Shown here in pieces: positions 1 through 5,897 of a stretch of 7,740 bases of DNA. Origin of the DNA: Candidatus Eiseniibacteriota bacterium. GTDB taxonomy: Bacteria > Eisenbacteria > RBG-16-71-46 > JABDJR01. The stretch is from contig JABDJR010000533.1 in assembly GCA_013003415.1 (NCBI GenBank), positions 1 to 7,740 of the forward strand, written 5' to 3'. The notes beneath the pieces were generated by a model. The model was not told where the DNA came from, ran no database searches, and saw only the letters and a program-made list of their open reading frames with translations. Every line of letters starts with the position of its first letter. The first letter of the stretch is position 1. A program made the position numbers and the translations under genes.

Positions 1-120
1 GATCAGTTCATTGGCCCTTCGAAACGCTACGCGGACATCATCATTCCCGAAGGTGGGAAGAACAAAGTGGCGATCGATCTTCTTGTAACCAAGATTCGTT
101 CTCTGCTTCGTGAGGAATAA
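1..120 (+). CDS. udk: Uridine kinase, C-terminal fragment (5' end outside window)
   Basis: The frame is open from base 1 and ends at TAA 118-120, giving the last 39 residues of a protein whose start lies upstream. The fragment contains PSKRYADIIIPEGG followed by a K-V-A-I-D-L-L segment. This closely resembles the conserved C-terminal end of bacterial uridine kinases, which usually read EPSKRYAD-I/V-IIP-GG-N-VAID; here the residue before PSKRY is Gly instead of the more usual Glu. The enzyme phosphorylates uridine and cytidine to UMP and CMP with ATP or GTP in cytoplasmic pyrimidine salvage. The P-loop and catalytic residues are off-window and cannot be checked. The stop sits one base before the ATG of the purine nucleoside phosphorylase gene, so the two are almost certainly co-transcribed and probably translationally coupled. 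Confidence 0.9.
   Translation, partial: DQFIGPSKRYADIIIPEGGKNKVAIDLLVTKIRSLLREE
112..116 (+). promoter_or_regulatory. Ribosome binding site of the phosphorylase gene
   Basis: GAGGA lies inside the last codons of udk, five bases before the ATG at 122. It decides the start: an in-frame GTG at 110 would give four more residues but overlaps this site and has no comparable element of its own. Confidence 0.7.
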
Positions 121-121
121 C

Positions 122-982
122 ATGACCCGGTTCCGCGACGACGACATCATCACCTACGACAAAGCGGGCATCGATCAGGCCGTCGCATTTGTTCGCTCGC
201 GCACGTCGCTTACACCTTCGGTGGCACTCATTCTTGGCTCGGGCCTTGGTTCCTTTGCCGACACTCTCGATGAAGCAACCGCGGTTCCCTACGAAGACAT
301 CCCCGGTTTCCCAATTTCCACGGTCGAAGGTCATGCTGGCCAGCTCGTGGTGGGGAAGGTAGGCGATGTTGTGGTTTCGGCTCAGCAAGGGCGATTCCAT
401 CCCTATGAGGGATATTCCGCCGCCCAGGTTACGTTTCCTTTGCGCGTCATGGCCGGACTTGGCGCGAAGAGCGTGATCATCACCAATGCGGCAGGGGGAG
501 TCGACCATCGCCTCCAGCCTGGGGACCTCATGCTCATCGAAGATCAGGTGAACTTTCAGTTCCGATCCCCCCTTCGCGGGAGTGGAACCTTGGTCGATGA
601 GGATCGCTTCGTCGATTTGGCGGCTCCTTTTACTCCACGCCTTATTGATATGGCCTTGAAGACCGCCACCGATCGAGGAATCTCCAGAATCTTCCGCGGC
701 ACCTATTGGGGGAACCTGGGGCCAACCTACGAAACCAAGGCCGAAGTGAAGATGGCTCGAGAGCTTGGTGGGGATGCCGTCGGCATGTCCACCGTAGCCG
801 AGGTGATCGTGGCCGCCCATATGGGAATGGAGACCCTAGGCATCACTTGTATCTCGAACAAGGCGGCAGGGTTGTCTCCGGAACCGCTTTCTCACGATGA
901 GGTCATCGAAGTAACCACCCAAGTTCGCGGAAGCTTCACATCTTTGCTTTCAGCGTTAATCCCGCAAATAGCTGCTAAATAA
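122..982 (+). CDS. punA: Purine nucleoside phosphorylase, trimeric (inosine/guanosine) type
   Basis: This 286-residue cytoplasmic enzyme cleaves purine (deoxy)ribonucleosides with phosphate to free base and (deoxy)ribose-1-phosphate. Its length fits the trimeric PNP/MTAP family. Visible active-site elements, by analogy with mammalian PNP, are the phosphate loop GSGLG (Ser40), GHAG (His71), QGRFHPYEGY (Arg91, His93, Tyr95), TNAAGG (Asn122, Ala123), GPTYET (Glu204), VGMSTV (Met222, Ser223), SNKAAG (Asn246) and LSHDEV (His258). Glu204 with Asn246 is the pair associated with 6-oxopurine (inosine, guanosine) preference, and Met222 suggests PNP instead of methylthioadenosine phosphorylase. The ATG at 122 is preferred over GTG 110 because GAGGA at 112-116 is correctly spaced for it. 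It follows udk by one base, placing pyrimidine and purine salvage in one operon. No convincing intrinsic terminator follows. The symbol is a family-level choice; deoD or pupG are used elsewhere. Confidence 0.95.
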   Translation: MTRFRDDDIITYDKAGIDQAVAFVRSRTSLTPSVALILGSGLGSFADTLDEATAVPYEDIPGFPISTVEGHAGQLVVGKVGDVVVSAQQGRFHPYEGYSAAQVTFPLRVMAGLGAKSVIITNAAGGVDHRLQPGDLMLIEDQVNFQFRSPLRGSGTLVDEDRFVDLAAPFTPRLIDMALKTATDRGISRIFRGTYWGNLGPTYETKAEVKMARELGGDAVGMSTVAEVIVAAHMGMETLGITCISNKAAGLSPEPLSHDEVIEVTTQVRGSFTSLLSALIPQIAAK

Positions 983-1014
983 AGATTTAGCTCAAATCTG
1001 TCAAGAAAATGTTA

Positions 1015-1043
1015 TTGATTTCTTAAGCCGTTTCCCGTACGAT
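1015..1043 (+). promoter_or_regulatory. Possible sigma70-like promoter for the first LTD gene
   Basis: TTGATT (1015-1020) and TACGAT (1038-1043) are separated by 17 bases; each matches four of six consensus positions. Initiation near 1050 would give a leader of about 120 bases before ATG 1172. An alternative is TATCTTTG at 1108-1115, which fits the Bacteroidota -7 motif TAnnTTTG exactly but lacks a visible -33 TTG at the usual distance. Which one is used depends on the host's sigma factor; both are weak predictions. Confidence 0.3.
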
Positions 1044-1154
1044 TATTGGGCCAACAAGTCTTTTTATCGGTCGGGGGTCATGCACGTCCGCAATCGCCCT
1101 TGTTACGTATCTTTGTAATTCGTAGTCGGACAATGGCTTGTAATTTTCACCACT

Positions 1155-1161
1155 GAGGGGG
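1155..1161 (+). promoter_or_regulatory. Ribosome binding site of the first LTD gene
   Basis: GAGGGGG lies ten bases before ATG 1172. The spacing is slightly long, but it is the only purine-rich element nearby, and the start it supports yields a well-formed signal peptide. Confidence 0.6.
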
Positions 1162-1171
1162 TACTGGCACC

Positions 1172-3130
1172 ATGAGAGCTAGATTACTTACCGTCTTCGG
1201 CCTTGTTTCTTTGTTCACCGTAGCCCTGGTGACATCGGCAATGGCTGTGACAATAAATGAAATTCGAATCGATCAATCCGGTTCGGACAATGAAGAATAT
1301 ATTGAACTTGCAGGCACCAATGGGGAGTCCTTAACCGGTCTCTCCATCATCGTTATTGGCGATGGTAGTGGTGGTGCCGGTGGTTTGGGCGGCGTGGTTG
1401 AGGCCATTGTCGACCTGCCTGCCTCCACAATCCAACCCGATGGTGTGTATCTGATTGCCGAAGCCACTTTCGGTACGGGTGGTCTGTTCCTTACAGGAAC
1501 GGTTGATTTCACGACGACGCTAAACTTTGAAAACAGTGACAACGTCACTTTTCTGCTTGTCTCGGGTCGTAATGACTCTCTGCATGTCGGAAGCGGTTTT
1601 GGCGGATCCGATGTAGACGTCAACGATGACGGTATTATTGACGCCACTGGTGACTGGGGTGGTGATGGTTTAGACGACGGTCCTCCTTGGGCTTCCATTG
1701 TGGATGATGTCGCTCTTATCGAAACTGTTGGCTCGGGTGAACTTGTTTACTCTGCAACCACCAACGGCCCCGATGGCTCGTTTGTGCCTGCCCATAGCTA
1801 TCGGTGTTCCGACACCGCGGCTTGGATGATTGGTAACTTTGGAGATTCCGCCTTCGATACTCCCGATGGTGTGAACCCGTCCTGCGCCAACCCGCCACCC
1901 ACTTTCTTTGCCCAGGATCGTCTTCCCTGCGTGCCGAACACCACTGAAGCGGCTGCCATTACGGCTACCGTGATTAGTGCAACTGGTGCCAGCGTTTCGT
2001 ATACGGTTAATGGTGGAGCAGCCACCGTTCTCGCCATGGGCGTTCAGTCCACCAGCGGCGACACCACCGTGTTTGCAGCCACCATCCCGGGTCAACCCAA
2101 TGACGGCGACTTGGTTGAGTACATGGTTACCGCTGTCAATGCCAACCCCGATACCACCGATGGTTTCGCTCAGGGTTACTTTGTTGGTCTCCAGAACATC
2201 GGCGACCTTCGTGTCAACGATGGCGGCGGATCCAACATCTATGACGGCTATGGCGCCCGCGTGCGCGGTAACGTGACCGTGGACTTCGGTAAGTTCTCCA
2301 GCACTCGTACCGACGGTTACATCCAGGATGCAACCGGCGGAATCAACATCTTCGAATTTGATATCCACCCCACCTACCAGAGCGCCGGTCTTGGTGACGA
2401 GTTGACGGTGGCTGGTGTCATCGATGAGTTCAATGGCAAGCTAGAAATCACCTCCGGTGGTGCTTGCGATACGCTCTTGATCGACCTTGAGGGCCCTGGG
2501 GCGGTTCCGGCTCCCAAGCAGATTGGTCCTTGCGGTGTGAACGAGTTCAACGAGGGTCTCTTGGTTGAGTGCTTCTATGTCGACCTCGACACTACCGGAA
2601 CCGGTCCTACCGGATTGTTCCAACCCAACCAAGCCCCTGACATCATCAACTGTGTTCCCACCACCAACACCGATGTGTTCATCGATGCCGATACCAACAT
2701 CCCAGGGAACCCGATTACTTCGACGCAGTACTCTGTGATCGGTATCGTTACCGAGTTTGGTGCCCACGACTTGGCTCCTCGCCAACTCTCTGACCTCACG
2801 CCTCTGAACGTGACGGTTGGTGTAGGCGACGAAACCGCTCGCCCGGTCATGCAGCTCATGCAGAACAACCCCAACCCCTTCCGTCAGTTCACGGAAATCC
2901 GTTACGTGGTGCCTGGCGCCCCGGGCACGGATCAGGTCTCGGAAGTTCAGCTTGAGATCTTCGACCTTCAGGGTCGTCGTGTTGCCAGCGTAATCGATGA
3001 TTACCAGGCAGCCGGTGAATACGGTGTGAAGGTGAACCGAAGCACGCTGGGCAACATTGCCTCCGGTGTGTACTTCTACCGCCTCGACATCAATGGCGAA
3101 ACCCAGACCCGTAAGCTCATCGTTGAGTAA
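1172..3130 (+). CDS. Secreted lamin-tail/OB-fold protein with C-terminal sorting domain
   Basis: A 652-residue exported protein of unknown function. Residues 1-25 form a signal peptide (MRAR, hydrophobic core, AMA then V26). About 26-215 look like a lamin-tail domain: it starts INEIRIDQSG, has EYIEL and GDGSGG turns, and carries an Asp-rich loop at 147-157 (D149, N151, D153, G154, D157) resembling a calcium-binding DxDxDG motif. About 225-340 is an Ig-like beta segment. About 343-555 looks like an extracellular OB-fold domain, with GYIQD at 382-386, INIFEFD, then DELTVAGVIDEFNGKLEI. About 559-652 is a sorting domain of the Por/T9SS or FlgD-Ig type: NPNPF (566-570), LEIFDLQGRRV, GEYGVKVN, SGVYFYRLDI and a basic-aliphatic end (TRKLIVE). 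No catalytic motif was recognised, so a structural, adhesive or binding role is plausible but inferred. It is flanked by its own leader and a strong terminator, so it is probably monocistronic. The domain assignments are by eye. Confidence 0.9.
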   Translation: MRARLLTVFGLVSLFTVALVTSAMAVTINEIRIDQSGSDNEEYIELAGTNGESLTGLSIIVIGDGSGGAGGLGGVVEAIVDLPASTIQPDGVYLIAEATFGTGGLFLTGTVDFTTTLNFENSDNVTFLLVSGRNDSLHVGSGFGGSDVDVNDDGIIDATGDWGGDGLDDGPPWASIVDDVALIETVGSGELVYSATTNGPDGSFVPAHSYRCSDTAAWMIGNFGDSAFDTPDGVNPSCANPPPTFFAQDRLPCVPNTTEAAAITATVISATGASVSYTVNGGAATVLAMGVQSTSGDTTVFAATIPGQPNDGDLVEYMVTAVNANPDTTDGFAQGYFVGLQNIGDLRVNDGGGSNIYDGYGARVRGNVTVDFGKFSSTRTDGYIQDATGGINIFEFDIHPTYQSAGLGDELTVAGVIDEFNGKLEITSGGACDTLLIDLEGPGAVPAPKQIGPCGVNEFNEGLLVECFYVDLDTTGTGPTGLFQPNQAPDIINCVPTTNTDVFIDADTNIPGNPITSTQYSVIGIVTEFGAHDLAPRQLSDLTPLNVTVGVGDETARPVMQLMQNNPNPFRQFTEIRYVVPGAPGTDQVSEVQLEIFDLQGRRVASVIDDYQAAGEYGVKVNRSTLGNIASGVYFYRLDINGETQTRKLIVE

Positions 3131-3159
3131 TCTGGTCTAGGCGAAAGCTAAAGCCTTGT

Positions 3160-3195
3160 AAGAGGGTCGATCTTCGGATCGGCCCTCTTTTTTTT
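3160..3195 (+). terminator. Strong intrinsic terminator after the first LTD gene
   Basis: AGAGGGTCGATC (3161-3172) pairs with GATCGGCCCTCT (3177-3188) around a TTCG loop, with a single U-G wobble. Including A3160 with T3189 the stem is 13 bp. The loop is a cUUCGg tetraloop, known to be unusually stable. A run of eight T occupies 3188-3195. It starts about 30 bases after the stop at 3130 and should insulate the next gene from read-through. Confidence 0.95.
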
Positions 3196-3258
3196 GTCTC
3201 GGACCCTCACCTCACCCGATGGGGCCTGGGTGGCACCGACCCTCCGCGGAATTCCTAC

Positions 3259-3290
3259 GCATTGGATATAGGCCAAGCAATTTCCAATGC
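3259..3290 (+). repeat. Perfect 8-bp inverted repeat upstream of the PHP lipoprotein gene
   Basis: GCATTGGA (3259-3266) and TCCAATGC (3283-3290) are exact reverse complements separated by 16 bases. No T-run follows, so it is not a terminator. It lies 40 to 72 bases before ATG 3331, at or upstream of the possible -35, which would suit a dimeric regulator's operator. No regulator gene is visible in the window. Confidence 0.45.
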
Positions 3291-3294
3291 TTAG

Positions 3295-3324
3295 TGGTCA
3301 GTACAATCCAGAACGGTTTACGAT
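3295..3324 (+). promoter_or_regulatory. Possible promoter giving a leaderless or near-leaderless mRNA
   Basis: TGGTCA (3295-3300) and TACGAT (3319-3324) are 18 bases apart, each matching four of six sigma70 consensus positions. The expected transcription start is close to 3331, which is the ATG itself. No Shine-Dalgarno-like sequence occurs between 3310 and 3330, consistent with leaderless translation. The match is modest and unproven. Confidence 0.3.
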
Positions 3325-3330
3325 ACCTGC

Positions 3331-5751
3331 ATGCGAAATCTCTTCATCTCATGCCTATTTCTATCCACATTCCTTTTTGCTTGCGGCGGTACTTCAAAGG
3401 TCGAGGAGTTTGTTCCTCCTCCCACGCCCGTTTACGAAGCTCCCACAGCACTCATGGCACAACTCACCAGCGCCAAACCGATCCCCGGCACTTTGGCCCA
3501 GGGACAGCCTGGCGATTGGCTCATGGGGAACGAGCGCTTTCGTATTGTCGTCAGTTCGATCGAACGGCCCAGCCCTTTTTCGAAATCCGGGGGAAACATT
3601 CTCGACGCCGCCCCGATTGGCGGGGTCGATGTGATTCGCGAAATCTTCACCTACCTCGACGACACCTTTCCTCGTCAGGCGGTTTATACATCACTAGAAC
3701 CGGGTACCAAACAGGACAGTTTTGTAGAGTTGGTGGCCCTAGGGGTGGATTCGGAAGACAAAGATTTAGAGATCGAGACCCGCTACCAAATCGCTTCCGG
3801 TAGCAACTATGTACGCATCATTACCAAGCTCACCAACACGGGAACCAAGGCTTACGAGGAGTTCGAACTCGGTGATGCTCTTCAGTGGGGAAGGGCACAG
3901 CCTTTTGCTCCCGGTCCCGGCGAAAAACTGGCGCGCACTCGTCCCAAAGTTCCTTGGCTGGCCGGAGATACGGAAGGCACGGCGCTCCTTTGGTCGGGGA
4001 GTGATGGCTCTCTTACCGGTCCCCATGGAACCTCTTGGTCCGATCCGATTGTGAAAACGGTGACCATCAATCCCGGTGAGTCGCAGGTGTACGAGCGCCG
4101 ACTGTATATCGCCCTCGGTAGCGTGGCCGACGTAGCCGCTTTATGGCAACGCGACCAAGAGCTAAGCCCACCACGACTCGGTGTCAAAGTGGAAAGCGGA
4201 GGCGTTCCCATTCAAGGGGCACGCGTGTTAGTGCGCGACCGAGCCGGTGCAAGCGTCATGCGTGGTGTGAGCAACAATCTTGGTTTAGCCGTTCTGCCGC
4301 TGATCCCCGCAACCTATGAAATCGAGGTGTCTCACCCCACTCGCGGTCAGGTCGTTGAAGAGCTGGCTTTCAACAAAACAAGTTCTCTTACCCTCAAACT
4401 GCCACAGCCTGCTCAGCTGCAATTGTCCGCCGATGATGGTCGGGGCAACCTCATTCCATGCAAGTGGACCTTCGTAGGAATCGACGGAACGGCAAGCCCT
4501 CGCTTTGGCCCAAGTTACTTGGCTTCTGGTGCTGAAAACACGATCTTCTCCATGGGGGGCTCCGTTGCCACCGGCATCCCTCCGGGCACCTACGAGGTTA
4601 TTGCCACGCGCGGACCCGGCTTTGAACTCTGGAAAGAAGAAGTGCAGGTAGGTTCCGGAGAAACCCAAAGTTTGGCGGCTAAAATCCTGCCCGTGAATAT
4701 CCCATCCGGCTGGTCGTCGATCGATCTTCACGTGCACTCCGATCCAAGTCCTGACAGCAATGTTTCCCTTAAGGACCGCATTACCAGTGCAGCCTGTGAG
4801 GGTCTCGATTGGATTGCAACCACGGATCACGGTTTCCGCACCGATCCATCTGAGCTGTGGAAAGAGTTTGGGGGCGTGCCTCCGGTGCAGGTTCTCATTG
4901 GGGAAGAGGTGACCACGAGTGGTTGGGGTCACTTCAATTGCTTTCCTGTTCCTCCTATGCGCGGAGGTAAACCCGCCGCAGTTCCAATCGCAGACAAGCG
5001 ACCGGCCGATATTTTTACGTCCATAAGAAACGAAGCTCCCAACGCCATCATTCAAGTCAATCACCCGCGTTCCGGATCGCACGGTTATTTAGATCGCACG
5101 AAGTTCGATTCGAACACCGCGAGTGGTACGTCGGACTTTTCCGACAACTTCGACCTCATGGAAATTTTTAACGGAAAGCGTCTCGATCAATTTGATAAGG
5201 CCTGGGCCGATTGGATGGCCCTGCTTGGCACGGGGAAAAAGGTCGTTGCGGTTGGAAATTCCGATAGCCATGAAATGGTCGGACAAGAAGTCGGTTACCC
5301 GCGGAACTGGGTTTACAACCCGGACGGAAAACAATCCACAATTGTGGATAACTTAAAAGCGGGCAAGGTTGTGGTTAGCAATGGTCCGTTTATTGAGTTT
5401 GCGATTGAGGGAGTTGGTATCGGATCAACCGTTTCCCACGTCGGGCGGGCGGTTACCGCCCAGATTAAAGTGGTTGCTCCCCAGTGGGTCGACGTTTCCG
5501 ATGTCTCGGTCTATGTAAATGGCGTGCTGAATGACAGTTACAAAATCCGAAACTCAATTGGTGAAGTGCGTTTCGACGAAGCGGTCGAAATACGACTGAA
5601 TCGCTCATCATTTGTTGTAGTTCGGGTCGACGGCCAGAAAGGCTTATCTCCGGCGATCCCCGATTTGGAGATCGGAAATGAGCTAATCCCAATAAAGCCT
5701 TTAGCTTTTACGAATCCCATCTGGGTGGAAATTCCACGCACCTCGCGCTAG
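3331..5751 (+). CDS. CehA/McbA-like PHP-domain metallohydrolase lipoprotein
   Basis: An 806-residue predicted lipoprotein: residues 1-17 are a short hydrophobic signal ending in the lipobox LFAC, with Cys18 as the lipidation site, then GGTS and a Pro-rich linker. About 35-275 is a beta-rich N-terminal region (GDWLMGNERFRIVVSS, GGNILDAAPIGG). About 283-358 resembles a carboxypeptidase-regulatory-like beta sandwich, and 359-455 a second Ig-like segment. About 461-690 is the PHP domain: DLHVHSD (His467, His469), TTDH (Asp499, His500), GEEV with GHF (Glu526, His534), NHPR (His578) and NSDSH (Asp645, His647). These are the expected metal ligands of a PHP centre, so the site looks intact. SNGPF at 683-687 and a C-terminal beta region complete a CehA/McbA-like layout. 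PHP enzymes hydrolyse phosphoesters or, in CehA, a carbamate ester; the substrate here is unknown. Cys18 is followed by Gly, not Asp, so outer-membrane placement is likely. The lipobox supports ATG 3331 despite the missing ribosome binding site. Confidence 0.9.
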   Translation: MRNLFISCLFLSTFLFACGGTSKVEEFVPPPTPVYEAPTALMAQLTSAKPIPGTLAQGQPGDWLMGNERFRIVVSSIERPSPFSKSGGNILDAAPIGGVDVIREIFTYLDDTFPRQAVYTSLEPGTKQDSFVELVALGVDSEDKDLEIETRYQIASGSNYVRIITKLTNTGTKAYEEFELGDALQWGRAQPFAPGPGEKLARTRPKVPWLAGDTEGTALLWSGSDGSLTGPHGTSWSDPIVKTVTINPGESQVYERRLYIALGSVADVAALWQRDQELSPPRLGVKVESGGVPIQGARVLVRDRAGASVMRGVSNNLGLAVLPLIPATYEIEVSHPTRGQVVEELAFNKTSSLTLKLPQPAQLQLSADDGRGNLIPCKWTFVGIDGTASPRFGPSYLASGAENTIFSMGGSVATGIPPGTYEVIATRGPGFELWKEEVQVGSGETQSLAAKILPVNIPSGWSSIDLHVHSDPSPDSNVSLKDRITSAACEGLDWIATTDHGFRTDPSELWKEFGGVPPVQVLIGEEVTTSGWGHFNCFPVPPMRGGKPAAVPIADKRPADIFTSIRNEAPNAIIQVNHPRSGSHGYLDRTKFDSNTASGTSDFSDNFDLMEIFNGKRLDQFDKAWADWMALLGTGKKVVAVGNSDSHEMVGQEVGYPRNWVYNPDGKQSTIVDNLKAGKVVVSNGPFIEFAIEGVGIGSTVSHVGRAVTAQIKVVAPQWVDVSDVSVYVNGVLNDSYKIRNSIGEVRFDEAVEIRLNRSSFVVVRVDGQKGLSPAIPDLEIGNELIPIKPLAFTNPIWVEIPRTSR

Positions 5752-5761
5752 ACTCCCACAG

Positions 5762-5804
5762 CCGAACAACCACTAGTTAGAACCCCGGATTGTTCGGACA
5801 ACAA
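5762..5804 (+). repeat. Overlapping inverted repeats in the leader of the second LTD gene
   Basis: CCGAACAA (5762-5769) is the exact reverse complement of TTGTTCGG (5790-5797), 20 bases apart. The right arm overlaps a second inverted repeat, TTGTT (5790-5794) with AACAA (5800-5804). The two pairings share bases and could not form together. No T-run follows, so this is not a standard terminator for the gene ending at 5751; it may be an operator or an RNA structure. Confidence 0.4.
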
Positions 5805-5814
5805 GATTCCTTCC

Positions 5815-5826
5815 GGCAGCGCTGCC
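5815..5826. repeat. Perfect 12-bp palindrome GGCAGCGCTGCC
   Basis: GGCAGC (5815-5820) is immediately followed by its reverse complement GCTGCC (5821-5826) with no spacer. With no loop it is better suited to binding a symmetric protein than to forming a hairpin. It lies 72 bases before ATG 5898. Function unknown. Confidence 0.4.
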
Positions 5827-5867
5827 CCCGCCCTCCTGAAAATCGGGGATTCCACGCTGCATCTTTA

Positions 5868-5889
5868 CCTCCAAGATAGTGGAGAAAGG
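5868..5889 (+). promoter_or_regulatory. Ribosome binding site with possible masking hairpin
   Basis: GGAGAAAGG (5881-5889) ends eight bases before ATG 5898 and is the evident ribosome binding site. CTCCA (5869-5873) can pair with TGGAG (5880-5884) across a six-base loop, covering the GGAG part but leaving AAAGG free. A further CCTCCT, identical to the 16S anti-Shine-Dalgarno core, occurs at 5832-5837. Translational masking is possible, but the stem is short. Confidence 0.4.
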
Positions 5890-5897
5890 TTCGTCCT

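Noticed and set aside
110..121. GTG at 110 as start of the phosphorylase
   Set aside because: It would overlap the GAGGA that best serves ATG 122 and adds only four residues outside the conserved family region.
41..820. Long open frame (259 codons) on the minus strand opposite udk and the phosphorylase
   Set aside because: It lies antisense to two confidently identified enzymes, and its translation shows no recognisable motif; it follows from codon bias on the coding strand.
983..999. AGATTT/AAATCT hairpin right after the phosphorylase as an intrinsic terminator
   Set aside because: The stem is only six AT-rich base pairs and no T-run follows.
983..1171. Riboswitch in the leader of the first LTD gene
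   Set aside because: No core of a known class (c-di-GMP, TPP, cobalamin, purine) could be recognised by eye, and the downstream gene is not a typical target.
1670..2368. Antisense open frame of 232 codons inside the first LTD gene
   Set aside because: Composition is Gly/Val-rich mirror sequence of the sense strand, with no signal or domain; the sense frame has clear domains throughout.
3202..3245. Short direct repeat GACCCTC at 3202 and 3239 as part of a repeat element
   Set aside because: Seven bases in two copies is within chance expectation, and there is no further similarity around them.
3219..3803. Plus-strand frame of 194 codons overlapping the start of the PHP gene
   Set aside because: Its translation is rich in Arg, His and Ser without motifs, and the other frame has a proper lipoprotein signal and family domains.
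4285..5082. Antisense open frame of 265 codons inside the PHP lipoprotein gene
   Set aside because: It covers the region encoding conserved metal-binding motifs on the plus strand and has no recognisable features itself.
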